Shown here piece by piece: positions 1-12,700 of a DNA stretch of 64,000 nucleotides. A program made the position numbers and the translations under genes. The notes beneath the pieces were generated by a model. It was not told the DNA's origin, did not search any database, and saw nothing but the letters and a program-made list of their open reading frames with translations. Source of the DNA: Manis javanica (lineage: Eukaryota; Chordata; Mammalia; Pholidota; Manidae); contig NC_133156.1 of the NCBI RefSeq assembly GCF_040802235.1, forward strand, positions 109,894,173 to 109,958,172, in the 5' to 3' direction. Each line of letters opens with the position of its first letter. Within the stretch, counting starts at the first letter, position 1.

Positions 1-1009
1 AATGGTGTTCATGCAGCTTGCTGTGCTGTGAATAATAGTCCTTTGTTTCTGACCCAGGAATTTTGTTTCTGCCAGTATCCATGAAAATGCTGGATAGGCT
101 AATTTATTAGATTGTAAATAGGATAAAATAAAATTCCAGACCCCAAAGTTTGCATGTAAATTATCTATAGCCCCTGAAAAACTTGGGAAAAAGAAGGCAC
201 AAGAGCAAGCAATCATAAAACAGGTAGGAAGGGACAAATACAGATTTTTAAATTAGTCGTCTTTTTCCATGGGTTTATTAAAACTGCCTCTCCAACTTGT
301 CATTCACTGGCTTTCTGAAAAAAAGCTCTGGTTTTGGAGCTTAAGGTTCCAAATTGCCAATTGGTGGTACTCTGCTTCTTTTCATGTTAAGCTCTAGAAA
401 ACTAACTTCTTAGGTTGATGGTAACTGTTTCAGTGGGCATTAGTGTTGTCATGAATAGACATGATAAAGGATGACTGGCTATGATTTCAGGCAGTTTCCC
501 CATTACTGAAGTCACCTTGGTAATTTGTGAACTGTATGATACAGAGGTGGATACAAAGGATCTGAGGATACTTTCCTCAGGGCAAGTGCTTATAGAGACA
601 TATTTATTATCCGAATACTCTTTTTAATTAGCCATCTATGTATCATTACTTCTTCCCAAAAGAAAGAATTTATACTTTTAGGGGTTTTATATTATTTCTC
701 TGGAGACTCATCATAAATCTTTACAATAGATAATACCAAATTTTTTTTTTTTTGGCAGATGAGGAACCTGAGAGTTACAGGGGTAAAATACCATGTTTCA
801 AGTTATACAATTAACAAGTGACAGGCCTGGCAATACCCAGATCTACCTTACTCCAAGCACCTTTTCTTTCTACTACACCTTGTAACTCACATTTTTCTTA
901 AAATTGGGTATATCACATTCTAAGTATAGCCGTATTAAGGTTTTCCTTTTGTGACTCTAATCCTAGTTCCATGATTTGGAAAAAGTCACAATCTCATTTA
1001 CAAATCAGT
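1..1009. other. AT-rich flank, nothing recognised
   Basis: Upstream intergenic DNA. I see no convincing exon; a poly(T) run lies at about 742-754. In human this side leads to MCIDAS. Confidence 0.5.
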
Positions 1010-2000
1010 TCAGCAAATGTTCATTGAATACCAACTATGTACAAAGCTTACTATGTGCAAAGCACTGAACCATTCTCAAGAGAACACAAAGATGAAAAGG
1101 ACAGGAATCTGCATTCTCGGAGCTTTTACACATATATAAAATCTGGGATTAAGCAGACTAGAGGTACAAACAAAAAGCTATGGCAATGTAGGGAAGAGAA
1201 AAAGATTCCAACTAGGGAGATACACTTGAAAAATAATAAGGCGCATAACCAGAGGTGACATGCTACTTTGTTAACTCTTCTTCTGAGAAGGCTTTTTAGA
1301 AAAGAACACTTAAATTCCAAGGGTAAGATTACCAGGAGAAGATAGGGAAAAAGAACTCAAAAGTGAAGTAACCTCAGCAAAGGCCTGAAAGCAGGAGAGA
1401 GCTGGGCATTACCTACATCATGGGGAGCACGAAATATTAGTGGTATTGTGGGAGAGGATCCAAGAAAGAAGCTAAATTGTAGCTGGCTTGTATGTGAGCT
1501 GGAGAATTTGGAACTTAATTCTGTGTGTAAGGAAGATTCTTCCAGGGATTTTGGGCAGGGGAGAAATATGATCAGCTCCAGATAATGCATACTGCTTATA
1601 ATTAAAGCTTTATCACTGGCTCTCACAGTGGATTTATATATAGTCTTATCACTGGATTACATAGTGCGTGGCGCTTGCTGTGTGCGAATAAACAAGTCAA
1701 ATGAATGGATGGAGGGGAACAGAAGAGAGGTTGAATTATCGGGTTACTATAATCGTTTAGGAAGAGAGCAGATGTAATCAACCCTGTAGGGGTGAAAATG
1801 ACTGTCTTTGGTAGCTGAGTTTGGGCATATGGGAAAGAAAAAGAGTTAAAGAAGGCTGACTTTGTGCTGCCGGGAAGATGGTGCTCCTGGGAACAGGGTG
1901 CACACAGGAGGAAGAGACGGTTTAGGGAAAATGTGATAAAGATTTCAATTCTGCTTTGGATCATGCTGTGTTTGAAGTGCTGTTAGGCTATCTAGTTAAA
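1010..2000. repeat. Ancient mammalian interspersed repeat
   Basis: It starts with TTCATTGAATACCAACTATG, like the common TTTATTGAGCACCTACTATG repeat motif. It goes on with CAAAGGCCTGAAAGCAGGAG and TTTTGGGCAGGGGAGAAATATG, phrases typical of a widespread old mammalian repeat. I cannot name the family with certainty. Confidence 0.5.
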
Positions 2001-2734
2001 AAGATGTTCAAGTTTAGAGCAAATTATGTCCCCTCTTTTCTCTGAGGCAATACCATGGTTACGTATCTGATTTCATCTGTTGTTTTATACAGATTTGTAC
2101 AATTTTGTTTGATATTTTCCTTATATTCCTTAAAATTGTGGGTAAGTACCTTAATCAGTATCCTATGCAAGAGCTATCTATCCTAGAGGAAAGAAAGAAA
2201 ACTGCACTAGAGAAAATAAGTGGTTGGAGGTGAAGCAATCTTCTGATTTTCATTCTTTAAGCTGGGCAACTTTACCCTCTGTCTTCATTAACTGGGGTGT
2301 GGAATGGAGAAGCACATTTTACGGGACAGACCTTGTACTTAGAAATCAGGTAGTAAGGGGAAAATATGAATATACACCTACTATTTATACTTGAAGAGAT
2401 AGTAAGGCATATAACCAGAGGTGACATGCTACTTTGCTACTTTACTAACTATTCTTCTGACTGAGGCTTTCACCTTGCCAGAACCCTGACAGGTTAAGGT
2501 TTTGGACACCAACTCAAGGTCTTAATTTTAAGGGATTCATTCACTCCTTCCCACGGACAATTTTGAGCTACATATTCTGCGGAGCAGACACTCAGAGTTT
2601 ATTAGTCCCGGACACAACGGCTTCCTTTCTTTCCTTTCCCGTTCACGGTTAACTTCCTCACTCCAGCACGGTGCAGACGCCCTGAACCTGAGGGCAGCCT
2701 TCCCGCTGTCCCAAGCGGACTGGGGCTGTATTAG
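2000..2734. other. Intergenic, nothing recognised
   Basis: No exon or named repeat seen. The motif GCATATAACCAGAGGTGACA with TGCTACTTTG (2406-2435) repeats text at about 1242-1269, a short local duplication. Confidence 0.4.
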
Positions 2735-2960
2735 TCCCCGCCGGCGTGGCTTCCCCTGCCGCTCACCTGGCGGGGCGCGTGCAAACCCGCTCGGACCGCT
2801 GGAGCAAACACCAACCGTCCCTTTTGTCCAGTAGGCGCGCGCGCGGGGCGCGGCGGGCGCGCGCGGGAGGGAGCGGGGCGCGCACCGGGCGCTCCAGTCA
2901 GCGAGTCCGGCCCAGCGGGAGCAGCCGCGGCCCTAGGGCGCGAGAAACGACGGTTGGAGC
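2735..2960. promoter_or_regulatory. Small isolated CpG-rich patch, possible minus-strand promoter/first exon
   Basis: About 225 bp very rich in G+C and CpG inside AT-rich DNA, 3 kb upstream of the CDC20B promoter. On the minus strand CGCCAG|GTGAGC (donor GT at 2765-2766) is a near-ideal 5' splice site at the edge of the patch. This suggests a first exon of an antisense or divergent transcript. I see no recognisable protein. It could instead be an enhancer-type CpG island. Confidence 0.5.
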
Positions 2961-3659
2961 CGGGGATGGGGAGCTCTCCGGTTGGCATTTCTGGAGAAGC
3001 AGTTGAATACAGTGAAGTAGAAAAAAGTTGCAGAATGATTGGTATAATAATAATCCCATCTACGTAGGAAGATTAACAGCGCCCAACTGTGTACACACGT
3101 ATGTACGTCAATATTTGCCTTGAAAAAGCCCGATGAAGCTCTGGGGGAAGGAGTATGAGAGTGCCGATGAAGGGAGCTTACTTTGTACAATATATACTTC
3201 TGTGATATTTAACACTATTATATTGAATGGAAATGTAATCATGTAATTGAAAAACATCTGCATTTGGGAAGTTGGATAGCCTCAGCCTCTCAGAGCACCA
3301 GCAAGATAAGAATCAAGACAAGCTTTTTCACACTTGCTCTCCTCCCTTCCTAACTGATCCACCTCCTCTGCCCTGTACCTTTCCACTCAAAATCCTTCAA
3401 AGTGGTCTTTGGCTTTTGCGGAGGAATCTTCCTCACAGCCCTTCTCTTTACTAGCATCTACCTGCAAAACCCACTCTCAAGGAGGAAACGTTTGAAGATA
3501 GTCAATTACTCCCAAGTACCTGAATATTTGAATTAGACAATATTCCTGAACTATATTTGATACAAATTAAGACAAGATGTTTGCAGGATATTTCTATTTT
3601 TTCCTACAAAGAAGTTGTACCATAGTGTTTTTATCAGTATGACCACATGTTAAATTAAC
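2961..3659. other. Intergenic, nothing recognised
   Basis: Short open frames only; C-rich around 3340-3480. No supported feature. Confidence 0.4.
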
Positions 3660-4160
3660 ATTTTTTCATTTTGAAATAATTTGACCTGGAAAAAAGTTAC
3701 AAAAATGGTACAAAGAATTCTATTATATCTTTCACCTAGTTTCCCCAATTACAGAACAATGATCATAACTAGGAAATTAGCATTACTATGACTCTATTTA
3801 ACTAATCTATAGATATTATTCAGTTTTCTACAATACTCAACTAATGTCTTTTTTTTTTCCTGGTCCAAGATTCAGTCCAAGATCTGACAATACATTTGCT
3901 TGTATTGTCTATTTAGTTTCTTCTGATCTGTTATAGTATCTCAGTCTTTCTCCATGACTGACACTTGAAAAATACTGCTGGCCAGTTGTTTTGTGAATGT
4001 CTTTCAATTGGAGTTTGTTTAGTATTCTCTCATTAAATTCAGGTTATGCATTTTTGGCACAAAGTATCACTGAACTGAGGTAGTGCCCTTCTCAGTGCAT
4101 CATATCAGGAGGCACACCATGTCAGTGTGTCAGTGGTGATGTTAATTGGCTAAGGGGTGG
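3660..4160 (-). repeat. L1M-type LINE remnant
   Basis: AT-rich text including GGTACAAAGAATTCTATTAT, CCCCAATTACAGAACAATGA and TCATATCAGGAGGCACACCA resembles the 3' part of old L1M elements in reverse orientation. Subfamily not determined. Confidence 0.45.
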
Positions 4161-5689
4161 TTTGTGCAGTGAAAATTTGTGATTCTTTGTGTTTTCATCC
4201 ACAGGATAAACATCCTCTACATACATACACCAGTTTTAGTGTTCTTGATTCTTGACTGCAACCGTGCTGCGGTGTTTATATCAATGGAAACATGGTATTT
4301 GGAGGCTATATGATATGCTGTGGAATTACTGGCTGAATGGAATTTAGGAATGTCTCATCTACAGATAACTGAATTTTTAGGCTAATTCACTAGTCTTAGT
4401 ACTTGTAAAAACTTGGATTCTAAAACCCCAATTTGCATGGATTTACAAGTTTATTAATTGAATTGGCTTTTATTACTCTTGTGTTTGTAACTATCCTCCT
4501 AAATGGGTACATGTAAAATAGTACTTAGAACCAAGATAAAAAGTCTTTACTATTTTTTCCAATGGATTGCTAATTTTAGTGGGTATTTGCTAAACCAATC
4601 TTTTAACAATACATCTGACTCTCATCCAATATTTCACTTTATTTAGCCTCAATGTTTGCTGAAAGGATTTACTGGAATTTTAAATGAGTACTCCTTTGAA
4701 TGTACTGCAAGAAAAAGTAGAATTCTTGTGGTTAAAACTTAGAGATCTTTAAATCTGTGCATTCTTTGACTATCAAACATTTTGATAAATCTCATTTGAT
4801 GATTGAATTACCCTGTGAAGCTTTTCCCCTAACCTTTATCTTTGTAGATGGAAAATTAGTCTAAGATTGAGCCTTAGCCTTGGTGGCAATTTTTCTTGCT
4901 TTCAATATGAAGGAAAAGAGAAGTGTGAGTTTAAAGAAAAAAATCATGATCCTTTTAAGTACCTTATATCTTATGAACTTTTCCTCCCAGGCACACAAAC
5001 TCACATGTGGCATTAGAATAAAAGCATCAAAATGTCAAGGTGCCTGTGGGGTAGGGGGGCAGGGACGGGTGGCAGGAAGGAGGAGGTAATAGGGAGGGAA
5101 AAGCAGGCTGCCAGACTGTCAGTTTTCCAGGCAGTTTCCTTCCCTACCATCTGGCACAGCTTGCCTCTCCTGGCAGCTCAGGGGAGGCAGCTAAGGCAGC
5201 CCATCTCCTCTAACTCCTTGTCATTTCCCTCCAAACTCTTCCCTTGACCCCCAGTATCATCCTTCCCCTTGTCACTTAGCCCCCAGTCTGCTCAGCTTTC
5301 TTGCTGGCTCTTCACTCCTTTTCAGGCCTCCTTATTATTGGTTTTTTCACAAAAGTTTACTTCTCTCACCAACCTAATGTTTGGGAAGATAGTTCAGAAG
5401 CTCAAGTGAGAGACCGTGATCCCTTCCAAATGGTTGAAGCTGGAGAAAAATTTATTGAATAAATATGTGATTTCTCCCCCTTTTCATTAGCACAGAAATC
5501 TCGTCACGTTTTCCTGCCTGTTTGAAGATGAAGAGTTGATGAACATGTTGGGGAAACACGTCTCAAATCAGAGGCTTACACAAACGGTCGGTTTCACCAA
5601 TGGAGAGGCCCGGTTACAACGGAACATTTCTGTTTCTGAAAATGGAAAGAGCGTGAACTCCCAGGAACCCGCTTCTTCGCCCGCCAATC
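4161..5689. other. CDC20B upstream flank
   Basis: AT-rich to 5000, pyrimidine-rich 5130-5310. Near the promoter, ACAACGG (5617-5623) is a possible MYB site. No exon seen. Confidence 0.4.
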
Positions 5690-6147
5690 CCCTCGTCTCC
5701 TGCTGCTGTGACAACCCTCGGCGCCTGGCCCAGCTCAGGCCCGCCACCGCTCGCGGCAAAGCTTGGCGCTCCTGGGCCCGCCTCCGCGGACAAAGGGCAG
5801 GCGGCAGCGGGGCTGGGCAGCAGGCTGCTAGGCGGAGCGGGCGGCTGGGCGCGCAGGGGAATCCCTCCCGGGCTCTGACGTCCCCGGAGCGCTGGCCAAT
5901 GAGAAGCCGGAGAGGGGGATTCCCGCTCCAGCTGCCGCCCCCGCGGCTTTTTAAACTGTACTCTGGGGACCGCTCCCGGAGCGGTGGGAGGAGTGGGGAA
6001 AATGGAGGTTAGGGATAAAATATGATGGCCCCGGGGGACCAGACTCTAGAGGTTTGAGCAGTAGGCGTCGAGTGGTTTAGATTTGGGGGGAAAACAAGAG
6101 GCGGTCGTGGAGAGGCCGATCCCGAGGTAGGACAAAGTCCTCCCGAG
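5690..6147 (+). promoter_or_regulatory. CDC20B / miR-449 promoter and 5'UTR
   Basis: GC- and CpG-rich block directly upstream of the CDC20B ATG. It contains a CCAAT box at 5896-5900 and a TATA-like TTTTTAAA at 5948-5955. This spacing would put transcription start near 5975-5985 and give a 5'UTR of about 165 nt. The start codon at 6148 has a strong context (G at -3, G at +4). Intronic miR-449 would be transcribed from the same promoter. The exact start site is inferred. Confidence 0.7.
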
Positions 6148-6210
6148 ATGGAGTGGAAACTGGAGCGCACCGCCAGGCGGAGGGTCCGGACGGAGGAAGA
6201 GGTGCTGTGG
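6148..6210 (+). CDS. CDC20B: CDC20B exon 1 (coding part)
   Basis: Codes residues 1-21, beginning [18 protein letters not shown] as in human CDC20B. The donor after CTGTGG is GTGAGT and leaves phase 0. The ATG context is strong. Confidence 0.93.
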
Positions 6211-6681
6211 GTGAGTAACTCCCCTCTGTTTTCTTGTCTCAGCTCCCTGAAGGGGCTTCTTGTGGAAGCAACCGTTTGTAACACCTGTTTAAGACTAAGA
6301 GGTAGTACAAACCTCTAAACCCTGATCTTAATTTTGAGTTGTGTAATTTATTTATATTCTGGATTAATATTGCTTAAAAAAGGACAAAAAAAAGTGAAGC
6401 TGATGATCTAGAAACAGCCCAGTTAATGAGTCTCCTAAATAGTTTCTCTCTCCGTATGTTATCTGTGTTTTAAAGGAGAATGTCATGCGGATACTCGCCA
6501 AAGACATGAAGCAGAGAAGTCAAGGTTCTCCTAAGGTGAGTGTCTAGTGCTTGCGCTAATTCTCTTAATTCTTATCTAGAACAAACGAATTATTGCTAAA
6601 GAAGATATTTGTTGAAAGTATGGGTTGGTCTGAAAATACGAAAATTAAAAAAATCAATTTGGTAATACACTACAGAGTCTA

Positions 6682-6737
<56 letters not shown>

Positions 6738-9700
6738 TCCTGTCAGAAACGGAAGATCCCTGACGAATAATGGTAACTATTTGTATCTGAATGGTGCTTT
6801 ATAGTTTTTACTTCAACAGCAAAGGATGAAGCTTGTATGTGCCAGATAGGCAGTGCATTGCTAGCTGGCTGTTAGAATTTCAGGTTAACAGTTGCTAATT
6901 GCACTCCCCTCTGTTGGAAGCGAAAGCTTGCCTCCCAAAGAAACTGAAAAGGAGCCATCTTGTGGACAGCAAGGAGAAGTGGCATAATCCACCGCCCTTA
7001 GGTTAGCAGTTTAAAAGTTGATCCTATGTACTTCCTTGAAAGTCCGAACCCAAAGGCCAGTAGCTTCATTTGTAATTAGTGTAAAAATAAAACAAATCTA
7101 AATTATTTATATTTTTTGCCACATAAACACCCCACAAATGCTTTAAATCTCCATCACCATTCACCTTGCTTCTCTCTATGATAAATAGTTCATATTCCTT
7201 TAAACTTTACTCATAGATTCTAATTTCAAGCCCATTACCATTTTTATAGATTTTTCTAAATCTTCTCTTAATTTTTCTGTATTTAAGGGGTGACACAAGA
7301 AAACATGTAACTGTACTTTCAGTATGCAATGACTAATGATATTTGTAGTGAGAAGACAAATGATATTTAAGTCATTTCCTAAATACTTCAATGTTGATTT
7401 CCCCCCCTCCAAAACATAGCTGAAGTTTTGTCTTATGCCCAGTTAATGTATTTCCATGACTCCTATATATTTAACTGCCTAATACAGACAATTAGCCTTT
7501 TGGCCAGTAAATGTAATTGGAAAATCTATAGTTAAGTACAACTTTTAAGTCACTTGTACTGCAACACCATGTTTTTGTATCCAAACTTTTAATTTGGAAA
7601 AGCTAAGTATAAGTATTCGGAAAGTTCTTATTGGTTAAAGAATTGAAGAAAATATTGGTTTTATTTCTTATAGTATTGAAAGAATACGTTTTGCCTATAT
7701 TTTCTTCCGTGTGACTATTAACATTAAAGTTCTGCCACTGTGTTTCATATGACAAATATAGCCTCGATGACTGAAAAGCAGCAGTGACCTGAGTCAGGTA
7801 GGCAGTGTATTGTTAGCTGGCTGCTTTGGGTCAATTAAGCAGCCGTAACTATGCTGCCACTTGCTTCTGGATAAATTCTTCTTGTTCCTGAAGTGCATTG
7901 GTTGCATGTGTGTGATGGGTTGGCAGTGTACTGTTAGCTGGTTGAATATGTGAATGGCATCAGCTAACATGCAACTGCTATCTTATTGCATATACAGTGA
8001 ACACCAGAGTATAATTAAATCTGTAATGTGTATGTGTGTGCACACGCATATACTTTTTGCTCTGAACTAGGGCACTATTTACCACAATTCTTGTTATTGC
8101 TACTGAGTTACTCGATTATAATACAACAGACAGCTTTATAATGATGAAGAAACTACTATAATTAATTATTTAAAGAGTTTCCAGGTGATATTTTTGGAAT
8201 CTGGGGTAGAGAGTATTAAAACATTGGGAGATGATGTATTTATTTTTCAATATAAAATTTAGAAGATAATGATAATTTAGAATGGAAATCCTAAACCTAA
8301 ACTGTTTCCCCAAGTTTTCAATGAAATCTTTAGTACTCTTTCTGAATTATCAGTTTCTTGATATAACATTAGGGTAGGTCTCTATGAACATGTATGTGCC
8401 AACTGATTGGAGAACTGAGGTAACTGTTCAAATGAATCAGCCAGCTAAAACATTTTCACTTGAAATGTCAAGGAAACGGGGGATTCTTGAGGGGTCAAAG
8501 ATGGGGCTGAATTGTTTGAAAGGTTTGCCTCAGTTCTTTTTAATTTTATGTAAAATCACAGACTCATGAAATATTTGGAAGACAACATGGGATTTAGCTT
8601 TTGAAGTGGGAGGAACTGACTCTGCAATATGATTTTAAATATTTTCTCATTCCCTTGGAGGCCACCTAAGCCTGTGGGGCAGGGTTGGGTATGTGCGGGT
8701 CCCAGACATGCAGTGTACCCAGGTGGACATTTGCAGTAAGTTCACGGAACTGACTTTGGTGGTCTGGTTTCACCTAAATGAGATGTGAGAAATACACCAC
8801 ACTTTATGCTGTGTTGGATTATATTCTTCAATTTTTATTCTTATTTAAATTTAAACAAAGAAACATGGGTTAGATGACTATAATTTGATTCTTAATGCAT
8901 TTTACTATTCTTTTTGTTGTTACTCTGTATCATTATTCCATTTTCAGCATCTTTGTATTAAAATATCCCTTCCATGCAAATCTTATTTTTATCTTTTTTT
9001 AAAGATTAAATTTTAAAAAGTTATTTTCTATAGAAATTTACCAACATGATGATAAAAATAAAACCTACTGCATTTAGAAGATTTGGTCTTTGTGTTTTAA
9101 TTTTTTTTTAGAAAACTAAAGAGCAAGACATAAAATACCAACATTTATACTCAATAAAGATAATACGTACTTAAAGTGACTCTTCAGTTCCATATTGTTG
9201 AGATGATGAGAAAGGGAATTAACTGAATGTAGTAAAGATAAGTTAAGGAGATAAACGGATAAGGAGGAGAATGAACAGATAAGTTAAAAAGAAAATGTTT
9301 CCATAGGAGTGAGAGGGAAAGATTGGGATCCATACTTGGGATTTTGAAGGAAAAGAAGAGGGAAAGGGTGTTGGAAAAAGGGAAGAATGATGGAGGCTCT
9401 GCTGGTGGGGAAGTATTTTCTCCCAGGTGTTTTCTTTGGGGGCAGCCCCTGTGCTATTAGCTGGGGTTGGGGATGTACCAGCTTCCCCTCACTACCCTCT
9501 GGAAGGCTTCCTAATTCCTTGCTGCTCTTTATTTCCCTCTAAATGACAATGCTTTGTTCTGCAAGGTAGGGCTTTAGCAGTTCAGCCCCGGAGAGAAAAG
9601 GGAAAGAGAAGATTGCGGGGGAGTGTGGTGTGGTAGTTTCTAGGCAGAATGGTTATCAGAATTGTATTATTCCACTGGCATGATGAAATCAACCTGAGGG

Positions 9701-12700
9701 ATAAACAGAGTGTCCCCATATTAGCTCTACCCAAACCTGTTATTTTTCTTTCAAGGAACACCAGGAATGAATGTGGTATTTTGTACAGGGGACCACTCAA
9801 CAATTTAGCCTGTGCAAGGCAGTCTTTAGAAATGGTAAACATGTTTAAAGAAATATAGAAAAATATAGTTTTTTTCTCCTCAGGTTTTGTCTACACTTCC
9901 TTTGTTTTCCTTTTCCCTTGATCCTTCCCTTCTTCCTTTTTTCCTTCCTTCCTCTCTTTCTCTCTTTTACTGTTGCGTTTCGCTCCTTGAGATTACCTGC
10001 AGACAGTCTAAATAGGTCATTAGATTTTAGTGATTAACAGTATATTGTTAGCAACTTTTTCATAACAGCAGTTTTCATAACTAGTAATTTCATGTACTTC
10101 CATATTTTTATACAACTTGTCAAAATAGTATATTTATAATAAAAACAAAGGATATATATGATATTCTTTGTTCTAGGTTTTTCTCTTTAAAGATCCTGTG
10201 ATACCCTGATCAAGTCTGATTTCTAAGAATTTTGGTGTGCTGGAGCCAGCTTGTGCTGGTTTGTGACTCAATTGTTAAATAAATGTTCAGAAATTTTGCA
10301 AGCCAGTTATTAAACCATTGGCAGATTGGAACTGGCCATGTGAGAGAATTTATGCATGGAAATTGGCAAATGATGCAAATTTTCCTCCAGAGAGTTGGTT
10401 GTAAACATTTCCCAGCCATCCCTATATATGCATTATATATAGTCAATTACTAAGAATTACATATGTGCACATACACACATACTCTGGATACACTGTAATT
10501 CTTAAGCATTTAAAAAAATGAAGTGTGACTTTCAGGGTATATTTCAGACAAATTCATATTTACCCATCTCCAACATTGGTTACAGCTGTCATGAGATATG
10601 AGAGGAATTAGTATGAAGCACTTCAATCGACCTCCCAAATAAAACCAAAGCAAACTCCAAGTCAATGAATTATTGACCACAATTGAATGCATTTGCTTTT
10701 GATCCTTTGTCCTGAGAACAGCTGCACACACTTTAATGCGAAGCCTATTTTTCTGTTATACTCCTCAGTCCAAGCACCCTGTTGCCATCTATGTCCCAGG
10801 CGTTTTGATGCTGGGATAGGGAAAATACGCTCAATTCAAAAAGATGCAATTTTTTCTGAGCATGTTTTCCTGATTGTGTTCAGGTAAGACATTGGAGTTA
10901 TAAGTAGCAATACACAGCGTAACTGTTACAAAAACCCGAGTGGAAACCTATGTGGCATACTTTTAAATCCCCACCTGCCATCCCTGCATACACAAAGGGC
11001 AGGGGGAGGGTTAAGCACTGACTATAGTGGAGACTGTAGGTTGAGCAGAGCAACCAGGGTTGGAGATACGTAAGTAAAAAAGCTACTCTATGGCTTTCAA
11101 GAGAACCAGTGACTTTGGGCAGGATGGACATCTGAATTACATTCCCTGGGACAGTCCCGGTCACCACTCTGTGGAGCTCCATTGCCATCTGTCTGGCAGT
11201 GGGGGTCTATATAGCCTGTATGGTGCTGGCATATATTCTTCTGCTTACACCTATAATATCAGTACCTAACACCCTGCAGCAGGTTATGAGTCATGTTTTC
11301 AGTGCAGGAATGTGGCAAGAGTGCTCTAGGAAGCAGTAGTTGGAGGGATTACCCTGAAAAAGCTTAGTAGCTCAGAATTCAAATCCTCTTGAATTCTGAT
11401 GGAAACTGCATCTCCACCCCCACCAAATAATATTACTAAACACTTTTGGAGATGGGTAGTTGGACATGTACTTTGAAGCAGAAAGTCTTCCAGGAAATAT
11501 TTTTGGTTTCTCGAAGAATGTGTCTTAACCACTTACACAGAACCATATACTGAGGTGGCATTACTGATTTCATCATAAAAAAGCATCTTCACTTGCATTA
11601 ATCAGTCAGAATTTGGGATCCAACTCACAGCTATATAGATTGGGTCTTCCTTCTTAGCTAAATTTTACATGACTATACTTTCACATTTTTTGGGGCCCTA
11701 GTCTATTTAATTGATTTATGAAATGAATATTTCATGGGCAATAATTAACCTTCATCAACTTGGCAGGTTGCTTTGTTAACCAATAATGAAAAGGTTCACA
11801 AAACACGAAGATCATGACTTTTAGAGAAAATGTATGTTGTGACTATCAAAAGGTTCAATGACTGCTCATGTTTAGGACATGAATAATTACAATCACTCCC
11901 TTTTTATGTAAAGAGTTTTAACTATTTGGAGTTGATTCTTATTTCAGCCGTCAGAATGATGCAGCATTGACTTCTTTCCAGATGGCTAGTGTGAAGATAT
12001 TAGCAACCAAAATTAACCTATAAGGAATCAAACTAAATGATCATATACTCATGGCCTTTTTCTTACACATGGGATTTTCACTTAGAAATAAAGACTGTGA
12101 CTCAACTGTTAATATTCTATTTATGGAATTGAATTGCTTCTGGAAAAAGAGAAATACTAAAAGTGATGAAGGCTTTTTCCAATGTTAATGATAGTTTCAT
12201 TTGGCAAGATATAGTAAAAGATACTATGAACCTGTACTTAAAAACAAACACAATCCTGTACGTGAAACAAATATATATAAAGATTTGAATGTATGTATAT
12301 TTTACATTTTTTAATGTTTGTTTTTTATTACATAAAAATAGTCATTTACATTTAGTCACTCCAGATATTTCAGTCATACACAGTATCTTGAATTCAAACA
12401 CTGGTCTAGTGTGTTGGCATTTCCATCAAGTACAATTCTAGAAAATGTCAAGTTGAACAATAGGATATGGAAGCACATTGGTAACTGTGTATTCTGAATT
12501 ATTTAGTGTGGTCAGATAATGAATGTATTTAGTATATTTCATTTTGATTCTTTGGCTGTTCTTTATATTTGTTTTGTGTAACATCTGTACCCTGGGGACA
12601 TTCATTACCATTCACAAGCAAGATAATGTAAAAACAACAAAAAAGTCATCCTTCAGTGCCACATTTAATTGTCAGGAGTGTTTAAAATAAGACCAAACCC

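Noticed and set aside
2746-3006. GC-rich open frames on both strands over the CpG patch.
   Set aside because: Low-complexity Arg/Ala/Pro translation typical of CpG-rich DNA; no domain and no splice continuity supporting protein coding.
5536-6012. 158-codon plus-strand open frame upstream of CDC20B.
   Set aside because: It runs through the promoter's CCAAT and TATA elements and looks like GC-driven openness. No homology recognised.
10037-10054. ACAGTATATTGTTAGCAAC resembles a fourth miR-449-like 5' arm.
   Set aside because: The core TATTGTTAGC matches, but the seed is changed and no complementary 3' arm follows within 60 nt. Chance similarity is more likely.
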